Source of the DNA: Granulicella aggregans
Lineage (GTDB): Bacteria > Acidobacteriota > Terriglobia > Terriglobales > Acidobacteriaceae
Direction: 5' to 3'
Assembly (NCBI RefSeq): GCF_014203275.1
Contig: NZ_JACHIP010000006.1
Location: forward strand, 124,001-188,000
DNA length: 64,000 nt
The notes under the pieces are model-generated. The model was given only the letters and a program-made list of their open reading frames with translations. It had not been told where the DNA came from and made no database searches. A program made the position numbers and the translations under genes. Below, one piece after another: positions 50,830-60,800 of the stretch (within the stretch, counting starts at the first letter, position 1; every line of letters begins with the position of its first letter).

Positions 50830-53800
50830 TCAGTTTGAGGCGGTCACCTGCAATTTGATCGTCTGAGTCACCGTGCTGGCTCCGCTGGTTAGAGCAACGG
50901 TCAGGGAGTACGTACCGACGGGCGTACCTGCATAAGTGGGAGCGTCTGGGGGCGTGGATGCGGTTTTGGATGAGCCGCCGCAGCCGGTCAGACCGATGGC
51001 AACCAGTGAGAGCATAGCTACGCATAAGAGCGACAACTTACGCAGGGCACGCCGGCGGGGCCAGAAGAAGAGTCCAACTCCGCCGATCATCACACCGCCG
51101 GCACCAGGTGCCCACGGGGCCAATGGCAGCGTCTGCTTCGCCTGGTAGGTGCTGTTGGGCGGAGTGGTGGCCACAACAACCGTCGCGGTTCCCTGCTGGC
51201 CGGGCGTCAGGGTCAGGCTGCCTGGATTGATGCCGCAGGTTGATTCGGTGGGAGCGCCCGAGCAGCTGAACGCAATCGCTCCGCTGAAGGTCGCGTTGGC
51301 TGCGAGCGATAACGTCACCTGGCCGGTTGCTCCCTGAACGAGAGATAAGGTCGCGGGCGCAGGCGTCACAGTGAAGGCGGGATTGAGCGGAGCTACGGTG
51401 ATCGTCATCGAGCCGGTCGAGGCGGCGTAGTTCCCATCGCCTGGATAGCTGGCTGCAATCAGGTTCGCTCCTGCCGGGAGTTGGCTGGTCGAAAAGACTG
51501 CCGTGCCGGATGTGGAGATCGGCTGGGCCGCTAGGAAGATGCCGTTGTTGGTGAAGGTCACCAGTCCCGTCGGCGGAGTCGTTGCCATTCCAGCCATGGT
51601 TGCGGTGAACGAGAGTGCCTGTCCCTGGCTGGGTGAGGATGACGAAGCGGTCACTGTGAGCGTGTCCGCCGCGAGTGCTGCGATGACGACGGTTGCGGAG
51701 CTGCTGGAGGGGGCGCAATGAGAGTCTCCGGCGTAGTTGGCGACAATCGTGTCCGAGCCGGAGGGCAACTGGGTGGTGCTGAAGGTGGCAAAGCCCGAAG
51801 TGTTCCACTGCGCCGAGCCTAGCTGCGCGCCGTTGAGAGTAAAGGTTACGAGGCCGGTCGGCATCACGGTGCCGGTTCCTCCGATGGTTGCGGTGAGCGA
51901 GATGGTCTGGCCCGCGTTCGCCTGCGAAGGAGAGGCAGTCAGGGTCAGGGTGTCAGCGATCAGGCTGGAGACGGCGACAGTCGTTGACGCGCTCGCGGGA
52001 TTGGTGTTCGAGTCGCCGGAGTAGGTCGCCGTGATCGTGTCTGAGCCTGCTGGGAGGGCCGTGGTTGCCAGCGATGCGGCTCCGGTTGCATCCAACGGTG
52101 CCGCTCCCAGGAGTGTGCTGCCGTTCCAGAAGGAGATGGTTCCGGTTGCGGGATTCGGGTTGGCGAACGACTTGATCGCCGCGGAGAGCGTCACCGTCTG
52201 GCCCAGCCCAACGGTGGCAGGGGTGGCCGTCAACGTCATGCTGTTCGTTCCTTGATTGATGAACTCGGCGGTCGATGCGCTTCCCGAGACCAACAGATCG
52301 TTGCCGCCGCTGTTGCCGAAGTTTCCGGTGAAGGTATAGATCCGGTCCGTCAGATTATTGAGCGGGTTGGAAGTGACGTCGAAGTCGTTGAAGTCGTAGT
52401 CGGCGTCGTACAGCGTGATCGCAGCTCCGAAGATTCCTGATCCAAGGTTCGGCAGAATCTGCGCGAGCGGCGCTGGCTGAATGAACTGCTCGTCGCCTGG
52501 ATCGAGCGCGCTGCCATATTCGGCGAGTGCGAGGTCCGGAGTGCCATCGCCGTTGAAGTCAGCATAGGAGCCCCAGAAGGCAAAGTTACCGGCGTTCACC
52601 AGGGACAGCGGACCGAAGGTGAAGTCTCCTTTTCCGGGCAGAAGGAGAACGCCCTGGCTACCCTCCGAGATATGGGTCGATGGCGCGTAGTTGGGGTCGG
52701 CGACACCCAAGGCGGCGAGGGTCAGATCCTGCTTGCCATCCTGGTTATAGTCACCGGGAACCATATCCGAGACGACATAGTTCGGAGCCTGGTTGAAGGC
52801 GGATGCGAGATCGAAGGTGCCGCTGCCATCAGCGGCGTTCGGCACGGTGTAGATGCCGAAGACTGCGTTGGTGAAGTCCTGATCGCTGATCGCGAGGTCG
52901 GGCAAGCCGTCGCCGTTGAAGTCGATCAGGCGGGCCTGAAAGAGCGAGCTTCCATAGGCGGTGAAGGTGGGCTGCTGGAAGCTGCCGTCCGCGTTGCCGA
53001 GGAAGGTGTAGTAGCCCGAGCCTACCTGCACGGTGGCTCCGCAGGAGGCGTCGCCGGGATAGGCGATGACGATGTCGTTGACTCCGTCACCGTTGATGTC
53101 GCCGGCATCGCCAAGCCCAAAGGGACAGCTGACAAAGCCGGGTGTGAGGAGCCAGTTTGCTGGGCCGGCCACGCCGTTGGTGACGGTCTGGAGGGTGATG
53201 CCGCTGACGCTAACGATGAGAACGTTCGTCCCGCCAGCGGGATTGGCAAAGGTGAGGGGCTCAACAAATGAGCCTCGAATGGCCTGGAAGTGTCCTGCCG
53301 GAAGGAGCGTGGAGAAGGTGTATCCGCTGGCTTCGTTGGCTCCGGGTTTGCCTCCGTTGTTGATGCCGACGACGAGGTCGGGATAGCCGCCATTGGCTGC
53401 GGTGGCAGAGTTGGTCCAGTCTTCCGCGATCACATCCAAGAGGCCGTCGCCGTTCATATCGCCGGTGGCCTCTACGATGATGTTGCCGCCGAGAGCCGCG
53501 TAGCCGTTGCCGTTCGTGCTTGCTCCCGCGACCACCGGAGCGGCGTAGAACTGTCCCGTGCCATCACCGGCGTAGAGCGAGACGCTGTCGAGTGCGTAGT
53601 CCGCCTCAAGGAAGGATGGCTTGGTTGTGTAGGTGAATCCGGAGAAGTCTCCTGGCTGGGGTTCGACGTAGCCCGGAACGCCGGTAAGCACCTGGGCTGG
53701 CTTGGTGGTGAAGGTGCCGGGGCCGTCGTTGAGATAGACGTAGTTCGCGCCTTCGCCATAGACGATGAGATCGAGTGCGCCGTCGCCGTTCATGTCGGCG

Positions 53801-55335
53801 ACGTTGAGAAATTGGGTGAGAGGGATGGGCGTGAAGTTGTTCGATCCCACGGTCGAATCGTTCGCGCTTCCCTTGACCGCAAGCGGTGTTGGGCGTGAAG
53901 GACTGGTGACGGTATATGGACTGACCTCTGCGTTGGCACCGACCAGGACGTTTACCGTACTCGGCGAATAGCTGGCTCCGTGGTCGGTGTAAGGGACGTC
54001 GTAGACTGCGCCGTCGCCTGTCAGGAAGACGAAGTCAGTCGTGGCAATTCCTGTCCCTACGGTGCTGTGCGGTAACGCGCCCTTGCCGGACTTGCCCGCC
54101 GGAGATGAAGCGTGGGCAAAACTTCCGGTGAGGTTCGTGGCGTAGAAAGATCCCTCGCTGAAGGAGTAGTAGTCCGGAACCAGGGCGGCAGACGGCTCGA
54201 CGGCGGCCGCGAAGCTGCCATCGCCATTCGATTTCATCATCACGACGCTGGTGCCCGGATTGACGTCGATGCCCTTGACAGTAAAGGCGATGCCGGTGGG
54301 GGCCCCGCCGTTACTGACCACGTCGCCCGCGCCGAATTGCGCGCTGTAGCTTCCGGAGAACTGGGTATCGGTCTCCGGGCCGGTGGCGAAGTTGCCTTGA
54401 CCGTCGTTGAGCAGGGTCAGCTCGGTTAAGGTCGTGCCGTAGAATTCGATCGTCGCGATATCGGGGAAGCCGTCGCCGTTGAAGTCGCCTACTACGGCAA
54501 AGCCTCCGCTCAGGAGCCAGTTCGCTTTGGATTTCGGGGTGATGGCGTATGGCAGAGCTCCCTGAAATGTGCCGTCGCCGTTGCCCATCCATATAAGAAG
54601 CTGGGTGTGGAACGCATCCTGACCGATCAGGTCGAGATTGCCGTCGCCGTTCAGGTCGGCGGACGTGAGAAAGATGACTTCCGGCAGCAGGACGAACGCG
54701 CTGGTGTCGGGTGTTAGAACTTTCGCCGTTGCGAGACTGCCTCCGGGACCGGGGTTGAGGACCATGGTCAGGTCGCCATCAGCCTGCACCACCGCCAGGT
54801 CGAGATTGCCGTCGTTGTTGAAGTCTCCTGAGACCGTGGCCTGCAGCGTGTTGTGGTCGTACTCGCTGTTTTGGGCGAGAGGGCTGGGATTGAAGTTGAT
54901 CGCCGCGAGCGGCAGCGTAGGCGCGGAGACGAAGCCGGGAAAGTTTGGGTTCGCCGAGGTCGTGGCAGCAGTGTTTGGTGCTGTCGCTGCCCGGTGTTGC
55001 GCGGGAGTTATCGCGCGAGCCAGAGCATGCGCGGAAGCCGATTGCTTCAACATCTGGCCGAGGTGAGGAGCCATGATGCGCTGGAACGGACTTTGCACGT
55101 TCGCGTTGTGGTTCGTCCCATTGCCGGCAGGATTCTGGCGCGTCGCCGCATGGCTCTGAGTCTGCGGTGTCGCCGAGGCAGCCTGTCCGCTCATGCTCGA
55201 GGTCGCCGGAAGGGCGATACCGGCCAACATCCCCATTGCCATAAGGCTTCTTGTTACGAGCCGATGGCGGAGGCTGGATGCACCAGGTTGTTGGGTGGCC
55301 GTGGACGACAGAATCTTTACATTTCTCGTAGACAC
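50830..55335 (-). CDS. Giant secreted FG-GAP and Ig-like repeat protein
   Basis: 1501 aa from GTG 55335, preceded by GAGGAG with 8-nt spacing. Signal sequence about 30-55. Residues about 160-1070 contain many FG-GAP/VCBS-type repeats (D-F-N-N-D-G-N-L-D-L, D-L-N-G-D-G-N-L-D-L, D-F-N-G-D-G-F-P-D), a beta-propeller with calcium-binding Asp loops. Three to four Ig-like (Big_3-type) repeats follow (about 1080-1370: T-V-T-L-S-A-A-I, G-T-I-S-F-W-N-G, Y-S-G-D-S-N). Near 1405 comes a hydrophobic segment, P-R-R-R, a second hydrophobic segment and L-T-G-C-G-G (about 1449-1454), then a 47-residue beta tail. A surface adhesion or binding role is inference. Confidence 0.87.
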   Translation of the reverse strand: MSTRNVKILSSTATQQPGASSLRHRLVTRSLMAMGMLAGIALPATSSMSGQAASATPQTQSHAATRQNPAGNGTNHNANVQSPFQRIMAPHLGQMLKQSASAHALARAITPAQHRAATAPNTAATTSANPNFPGFVSAPTLPLAAINFNPSPLAQNSEYDHNTLQATVSGDFNNDGNLDLAVVQADGDLTMVLNPGPGGSLATAKVLTPDTSAFVLLPEVIFLTSADLNGDGNLDLIGQDAFHTQLLIWMGNGDGTFQGALPYAITPKSKANWLLSGGFAVVGDFNGDGFPDIATIEFYGTTLTELTLLNDGQGNFATGPETDTQFSGSYSAQFGAGDVVSNGGAPTGIAFTVKGIDVNPGTSVVMMKSNGDGSFAAAVEPSAALVPDYYSFSEGSFYATNLTGSFAHASSPAGKSGKGALPHSTVGTGIATTDFVFLTGDGAVYDVPYTDHGASYSPSTVNVLVGANAEVSPYTVTSPSRPTPLAVKGSANDSTVGSNNFTPIPLTQFLNVADMNGDGALDLIVYGEGANYVYLNDGPGTFTTKPAQVLTGVPGYVEPQPGDFSGFTYTTKPSFLEADYALDSVSLYAGDGTGQFYAAPVVAGASTNGNGYAALGGNIIVEATGDMNGDGLLDVIAEDWTNSATAANGGYPDLVVGINNGGKPGANEASGYTFSTLLPAGHFQAIRGSFVEPLTFANPAGGTNVLIVSVSGITLQTVTNGVAGPANWLLTPGFVSCPFGLGDAGDINGDGVNDIVIAYPGDASCGATVQVGSGYYTFLGNADGSFQQPTFTAYGSSLFQARLIDFNGDGLPDLAISDQDFTNAVFGIYTVPNAADGSGTFDLASAFNQAPNYVVSDMVPGDYNQDGKQDLTLAALGVADPNYAPSTHISEGSQGVLLLPGKGDFTFGPLSLVNAGNFAFWGSYADFNGDGTPDLALAEYGSALDPGDEQFIQPAPLAQILPNLGSGIFGAAITLYDADYDFNDFDVTSNPLNNLTDRIYTFTGNFGNSGGNDLLVSGSASTAEFINQGTNSMTLTATPATVGLGQTVTLSAAIKSFANPNPATGTISFWNGSTLLGAAPLDATGAASLATTALPAGSDTITATYSGDSNTNPASASTTVAVSSLIADTLTLTASPSQANAGQTISLTATIGGTGTVMPTGLVTFTLNGAQLGSAQWNTSGFATFSTTQLPSGSDTIVANYAGDSHCAPSSSSATVVIAALAADTLTVTASSSSPSQGQALSFTATMAGMATTPPTGLVTFTNNGIFLAAQPISTSGTAVFSTSQLPAGANLIAASYPGDGNYAASTGSMTITVAPLNPAFTVTPAPATLSLVQGATGQVTLSLAANATFSGAIAFSCSGAPTESTCGINPGSLTLTPGQQGTATVVVATTPPNSTYQAKQTLPLAPWAPGAGGVMIGGVGLFFWPRRRALRKLSLLCVAMLSLVAIGLTGCGGSSKTASTPPDAPTYAGTPVGTYSLTVALTSGASTVTQTIKLQVTASN

Positions 55336-55504
55336 AGGAGGGACTCCTCAAATTGAGCTCGTGGCGTCAACTTCAAAGCTGGTGTATCTGGATTTCGCCT
55401 GGAAGGGTGGTAACGTCATCCTAGCCCGTGGCCGCGAGGTGGGCAATTCGCGAGACCTCCCCATTGGGATACCGTTTTCTCCGCAAATAAACGATTTAGA
55501 ATAA

Positions 55505-55523
55505 GCGACTTATATCGAGTCGC
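55505..55523. promoter_or_regulatory. Small palindrome in the divergent gap
   Basis: GCGACT, 7 nt, AGTCGC, 75 bp before the winged-helix regulator start at 55599. A possible operator; the rest of the 263-bp gap (55336-55598) shows no ORF. Confidence 0.3.
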
Positions 55524-55598
55524 AGAGAAAACTGCGCGGGAAAACGGCAGCTAAAGACAGTCGTTGCTTGCCGTTATCGCAGCGTGATAGCTTGAAAT

Positions 55599-57701
55599 AT
55601 GAGAATCAGTAAGTGTGCGTTTTCAGTGTTTACCTTTGACGCGCCCGCTGGAGTGCTCAAACGGAATGATCGCTATCTTCGGGTTCCGCCGCAGACGCTG
55701 GTCTTATTGACCGCTTTGCTTGAGCGAGCCGGAGCCGTGGTGACCCGTGAGGAGCTTCGGGCCGTACTCTGGCCTGAGGGCGAATTCATCGACCATGAAC
55801 ACGCGATCAATCGCGCCGTGAACTACCTCAGAACCGTCCTGCGCGACGATCCCAAGAAGCCTCAATTCATTGAAACTCTGCCCAAGCGCGGCTACCGGTT
55901 CATCGCCGAAGTTACGCACTCGCCTGAGAAGGCGGAGGCACTTCCGGAAGCGACTGCGGTGCCTGTCCCTGTAGATGCTCTTTCAAGTTCGGAGAGCCTG
56001 ATCGTCGAGCCGATGGTCCCGGCAATCTCAGAGCAGGTGATAGCCCCGGCGGCCAATACCGCTTCCTCATACGAGGAGCCGCTGCACTCCGAGTCGCTGG
56101 TGTACCTGGAGGAGACGTTTCTGCATCCTGCGCCGCGCCGGACTGGATGGTATCAGCGTGTGACATCCTCAGTTCGCCGCGCACCTGGGGTGTACTCGGC
56201 CGTTGCGGGCGTCGCGGTGCTCGGTTGCGCTCTGGTTGCGACCTACGTTGCGACCCGCCCCAAGCCCCATCCTGCGACGACTTCCCTTTCGATGGGGATC
56301 GTGCCCTTTGAAGTCCATGGTTCTCAGGCCGGACAGTTGGAACAGAGCTTCCGCATGGACCTGACCGATACGCTGTCGCAGCTGCCCTCGCTGCAGCTTC
56401 GCGCGTCGCACTCGCTTGACCACGTGAAGACGGATGATGCCAGTCTACGCAGCACGGCGCAGGCACTCCATCTGGATCTGCTACTGCTGGGCGATCTCAC
56501 CGTCGAGAACAGCCGCTGTGTTTTAAAGCTTGAGTTGGTGCGGGGTATGGATGCGGTCCATGTGACTTCCTTTCAGTACGCCGGCTCGGTGCAGGAGCTG
56601 ACCGCGATTCGCGACAAGGCTCAGAAAGACATCTATAACGGCCTGCAGTTGACAGGAAGTTCAGTGCAGGCCAGCGCTGGCAGTACCCAGAACCCAGAAG
56701 CGTACAGCTTTTATCTTCGGGGCCGGGAGCTGGCCTCGCGGCGCACAGTGGCCACGCAGAACAGTGCGCTGGCGCAGTACCTGAGCGCTACGGAACGCGA
56801 TCCCGGATTTGCGCGGGCCTATGCGGGCATGGCAAGCGCGTATCTGAACCTTGGCAGCATGGCTGATCCGGCCGAAAACCTGCGAGAAGCAAGAAGCATG
56901 GCGGAGAAGGCAGAGCGTATGAATCCGCGAGTGGCCGAGGCCCACGCAGTGCTCGGCTTTGTGGCGATCCGGCAGGATTGGAACATGGCGTTGGGAGAGA
57001 CCGAGCTACGCCGCGCCATCGAACTGGAACCGAACGAGGCTGTCTATCATGCGTGGCTGGCCGAGTCGCTTGCCGATGAGGGCCGTTCCGACGAAGCGCT
57101 AAGAGAGGTTGATCTGGCTCGCGCCGACGACCCTCTATGGCCGCAGATCAACGCTGTGGACCTCTTTGTTTCGGGAGCGACTCATCAGTACGCGCGCGGA
57201 GTGGAAGCTGCGAGGCGGAACGTGTCCCTGGCACCAGACTCGTCATTCGCGCGCGATCAGCTGGCTTGGTCGCTGTTCGACGCGGGAAGCTATGAGCAGG
57301 CGATTGGCGTATGGCGTGAGACCGCACTACGGGAGAAGGATTCGGCGCGCGTGGCGCTCGAAGACCGCGGACTTACAGCGCTGCATAAGGGAGGTCCGGC
57401 GGCCTACGGAGAGGTCCGTGTGAGTGCTATTCAGGATCATCTGGAAGCAGCGGCCACCCATCCTGACGACTTTGTTCCGGAAGAGTGGTATGCCTACGTT
57501 GGCGATCGCGACCAAGCCATCGCCGCGCTGCAGCACACGATCGACAGTCATGATCCCTCCGCTGTCGATATCGCGGTCAATCCTATGCTGGAAAATCTGC
57601 ACAGCGATCCTCGCTTTCTTGCGATGCTGAGCCGGGTTGGGCTATCGCTTCCATCGGCTCCCGCGTTGGCTTCGGCCAAGCATACTCCCACCAATCCCTA
57701 G
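55599..57701 (+). CDS. Membrane-bound winged-helix regulator with TPR domain (CadC-like)
   Basis: 700 aa. Residues about 10-105 are an OmpR/CadC winged helix (L-K-R-N-D-R-Y-L-R-V-P-P-Q-T, E-L-R-A-V-L-W-P-E-G-E-F-I, P-K-R-G-Y-R-F-I-A-E). One TM helix is at about 197-215 (Y-S-A-V-A-G-V-A-V-L-G-C-A-L-V-A). A TolB-like domain (about 230-355) and TPR repeats (370-640) follow outside the membrane, fitting a one-component sensor that binds DNA from the inner membrane. It is divergent from the FG-GAP/Ig gene (263-bp gap) and convergent with the S53 peptidase, so either could be a target. Confidence 0.87.
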   Translation: MRISKCAFSVFTFDAPAGVLKRNDRYLRVPPQTLVLLTALLERAGAVVTREELRAVLWPEGEFIDHEHAINRAVNYLRTVLRDDPKKPQFIETLPKRGYRFIAEVTHSPEKAEALPEATAVPVPVDALSSSESLIVEPMVPAISEQVIAPAANTASSYEEPLHSESLVYLEETFLHPAPRRTGWYQRVTSSVRRAPGVYSAVAGVAVLGCALVATYVATRPKPHPATTSLSMGIVPFEVHGSQAGQLEQSFRMDLTDTLSQLPSLQLRASHSLDHVKTDDASLRSTAQALHLDLLLLGDLTVENSRCVLKLELVRGMDAVHVTSFQYAGSVQELTAIRDKAQKDIYNGLQLTGSSVQASAGSTQNPEAYSFYLRGRELASRRTVATQNSALAQYLSATERDPGFARAYAGMASAYLNLGSMADPAENLREARSMAEKAERMNPRVAEAHAVLGFVAIRQDWNMALGETELRRAIELEPNEAVYHAWLAESLADEGRSDEALREVDLARADDPLWPQINAVDLFVSGATHQYARGVEAARRNVSLAPDSSFARDQLAWSLFDAGSYEQAIGVWRETALREKDSARVALEDRGLTALHKGGPAAYGEVRVSAIQDHLEAAATHPDDFVPEEWYAYVGDRDQAIAALQHTIDSHDPSAVDIAVNPMLENLHSDPRFLAMLSRVGLSLPSAPALASAKHTPTNP

Positions 57702-57729
57702 ACTCTTTGCAAGCAATTCCTTAAGCAAG

Positions 57730-57773
57730 TCCGCGATGCGGAATCTTCTTGAGGAAGATACACGCATCGCGGA
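57730..57773. terminator. Long two-part hairpin between convergent genes
   Basis: TCCGCGATGCG (57730-57740) pairs with 57763-57773; within the loop ATCTTC (57743-57748) pairs with GAAGAT (57754-57759). No T-tract on either side, so termination is probable from position rather than proven. Confidence 0.5.
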
Positions 57774-57815
57774 TGCCCAACAGACGACGTTGATTACAGC
57801 TCAGTGTGGCGACGT

Positions 57816-60800
57816 CTATTGCACGTTCACGATTACCGTCGTTGAACTGACCAAAGCTCCGCTTGCTGCGTCTGTTCCGGTTACGGTAAAGGTGAACGCG
57901 CCTGCTCCGTTGACTGGAGTAGAGCTTGTTGAGGCCGCACCTCCGCAGCCGATCGTGAAGGAGCCGGCTGCGGCAAGCAGCAGGACCATGAACACGATGC
58001 GTTTGCGACGGCGGGACGGGATGAAGCAGAAGAGCAATCCAGCCAGACTTGCGGCCTGAGCAATTCCCTGCCATCCACCGTTGTGGGGAGCGACCATGGC
58101 TGTCGCGGTCGTGCTGGTCGCCACATTCATCGTCGCGGTGACCGGACCGGATGCCGTGATGACAACACTATTGCTGGAGCCGAAGGAGCAGGTAGGATCG
58201 ACATTGACTCCGCTCGGTGCTGATGCCATGGCGCACTTCAGGTTCACCTGTCCGGTGAATCCACCGGCCGGGGTGAGCGTGATCGTGGAGGTCCCGGTCG
58301 ATCCGAGGGTGGCAACCGTCACCGAGGTTCCCGTGAGGGTGAAGCCTGCCGGAACGACTGGAGCGCTGATGGTGACCGTTACGCTGGTTGTCGCGACGGA
58401 GGCACCTCCGGCGTTTGCGGTGACCGCCAGTGTGTAGGAGCCGGGTGTGGTGGTGGAGGTGGTTTCGATGTTCAACATCGCGGTGACGGCTGCTGTCCCC
58501 GAGATGCTTGCTGTCGTGGTGGGGCAGACCGGCAGCGAGACGGCTCCGGTCGGGCTGGCCGTAACGGTGCAGGTCAGGTTGACCGTACCGGCGAATCCAC
58601 CGGACGGAGTGAGCGTGACGGTTGAACCCGCCGACGCGCCGGGATTGCTCATCGTAACGGGAGTGGCGGCGATGGCGAGCGAAGGTGTTGCAGCTACGTT
58701 CACGGTCACTGCGACCATGGTTGAGGCAGTCACCTTGCCGGTTGCCGCATCGACGCCGTTGACGGTCAGCGAGTAAGCGCCGGCGACGGTGGTTGACGGA
58801 GCGTGGATAGTGAGGCTGGCGCTTCCTCCTGACGCAGCGACAGTCGCGCCGGCCGGATCGCAGGTCAGCCCTGCGGCTGATGCTGCGCAGGTAAGCGAGA
58901 CTCCACCGGTGAATCCGCCTGAAGGCGTGACGGAGACCGTAGAGGCAGCGCTTGTTCCGGGGCCTGCGAGGGTTACTGGCGTAGCCGCCATGGTGAAGGC
59001 GGGAACGACTGCCGGATTGACCGTGAGGACGATCGTCGCCGAAGCGGCGATCTTACCGGTGGCCGCATCAGCACCAGTAACAGTCGCCGAGTAAACGCCT
59101 GCCGTGGTGGTTGAGGTTGTGGCGAAGGTGACGGTTGCGGTCGTCGCCGTCGTGCCGGTGATGGTTGCGGTCGCTGCTGCGCAGGTGGGAGCCGAGACCG
59201 CTCCTGAAGGTCCGGTCACGGCGCACGTCAGGTTGACTGCCCCGGTGAATCCGCCGAAGGGCGTCACCGTCATGGTTGCGTCGACGGAAGTGCCCGGGCT
59301 GGCGATGGTCAGCGTCGCAGGTCCGTTCAGCCCGATCTTCGGAGTCGGCACACCGGTTACCGTGATGCCTACGCCATTCGAAATGGAGGAGGCGTAGTTC
59401 GCGTCACCTGCGTAGGTGGCGGTCACACCGTTGACACCATTCTTCGGGAACTGAGTTCCGGTGATGGTCGCCTTCGCAATGCCCGCATCGGTGTAGTCCT
59501 GAGTGCTGTAGCCAGTCTCCATCGTTGCCGTACCGAGAACCGTACTGCCGCTCATGAACGTGATGGGGCCGGTGGGGAAGTTGCCCACGCTATCGGTTGC
59601 GATATAGGCCGTAAGCGTGACCGAGCCGCCATAGCTCACTCCCGTCGAATCGGCAGAGAGCGAAGTCGAGATCTGACCCTTGGTGACGGTAAAGGCCGAG
59701 GAGATGCTGTGGCTCGGGTTGTAGCTAGCGTCACCTGAGTAGTTGGCGCTCAACTGGTACGTCCCGGCTGGGAACGCAGGCTGGTCCTGGCTGTTGTACG
59801 ACGCTATCCCGGCGGTATTGATATTTACCGGACTTCCCAGAGCTGTGCTGCTGTTCTTGAAGGTGACCGTTCCGGTAGGAACTGAACTCGGGCCGCTGAC
59901 TCCTTGAGGCGTGGCCGTTGCGAAGAGATAGGCCCCGTAAGGAACGACGGTACCACTCAACGGAAGGCCGCTCGAAGCGTCATAGAACACCGTCGAGATC
60001 GCCGTGGTGCTGTCTTCCGGTCCGACGATGACGGGGACTGGGTTGGACTTGCTGGCAGCGTAGCTGGTGTCGCCACCGTAGTAGGCGTAGACGTTGTAGC
60101 TTCCGCCGGGGAGCCATGTCGTCGTGCCGGTGGCGATGCCACCCACACTCAGGCTGTACAGGGGAGTTGGTGCGCCGCCTCCGGGGGTGACGGTCACGTC
60201 GGTGTCGGTGATCAGCGTAACGTTGCCGGTGACTGAGCCTCCGGGCGCGGTCTCCGACATGAAGGTGAGGGGCGTTCCGTGTTGAACCGTGATGGCTGCC
60301 TCAGTAAGCGTGGCCATGCTCGTTCCCAGTTGGAAACCGGTCGTGGAAGGAGCGAAGCTTACAGACGGCCACGATTGAACCAGAGCGGTTGCGTCGACGC
60401 TGCCCAGACCGGTGGCGAGATCGTAGCCGGTGCCACTGTCATAGCCGGTAAGGAAGTTGGTGGAGTTGCAATTCGGAGACCCGGACTCGCAGAAGACCGA
60501 GTTGTTGCCGACGGTTACGTCATGGAAGACCGAAGGTGTCGTCTCGGCCAGGCTGTAGAGGACCGGGTTGACGTTGCCGAGCCGGCTGCCTGTCGACTGG
60601 CTGACCAGAGCCAGCATGCCGGCAAAGGCTGGAGCCGCGGCGGAGGTTCCGCCGTAGCCGCTAAGCGTTGTGGTGGAAGAGGGCTTGCCGTTTACCAACT
60701 CGCAGTCGGTATAGGTCGTGGCTTCGCCGTTGGTGATGTTATCCGCGCAGACTCCCCAGATCGCGAAGCTGAAGCCGTTCGAAGCGAAGAAGGAGACGTC

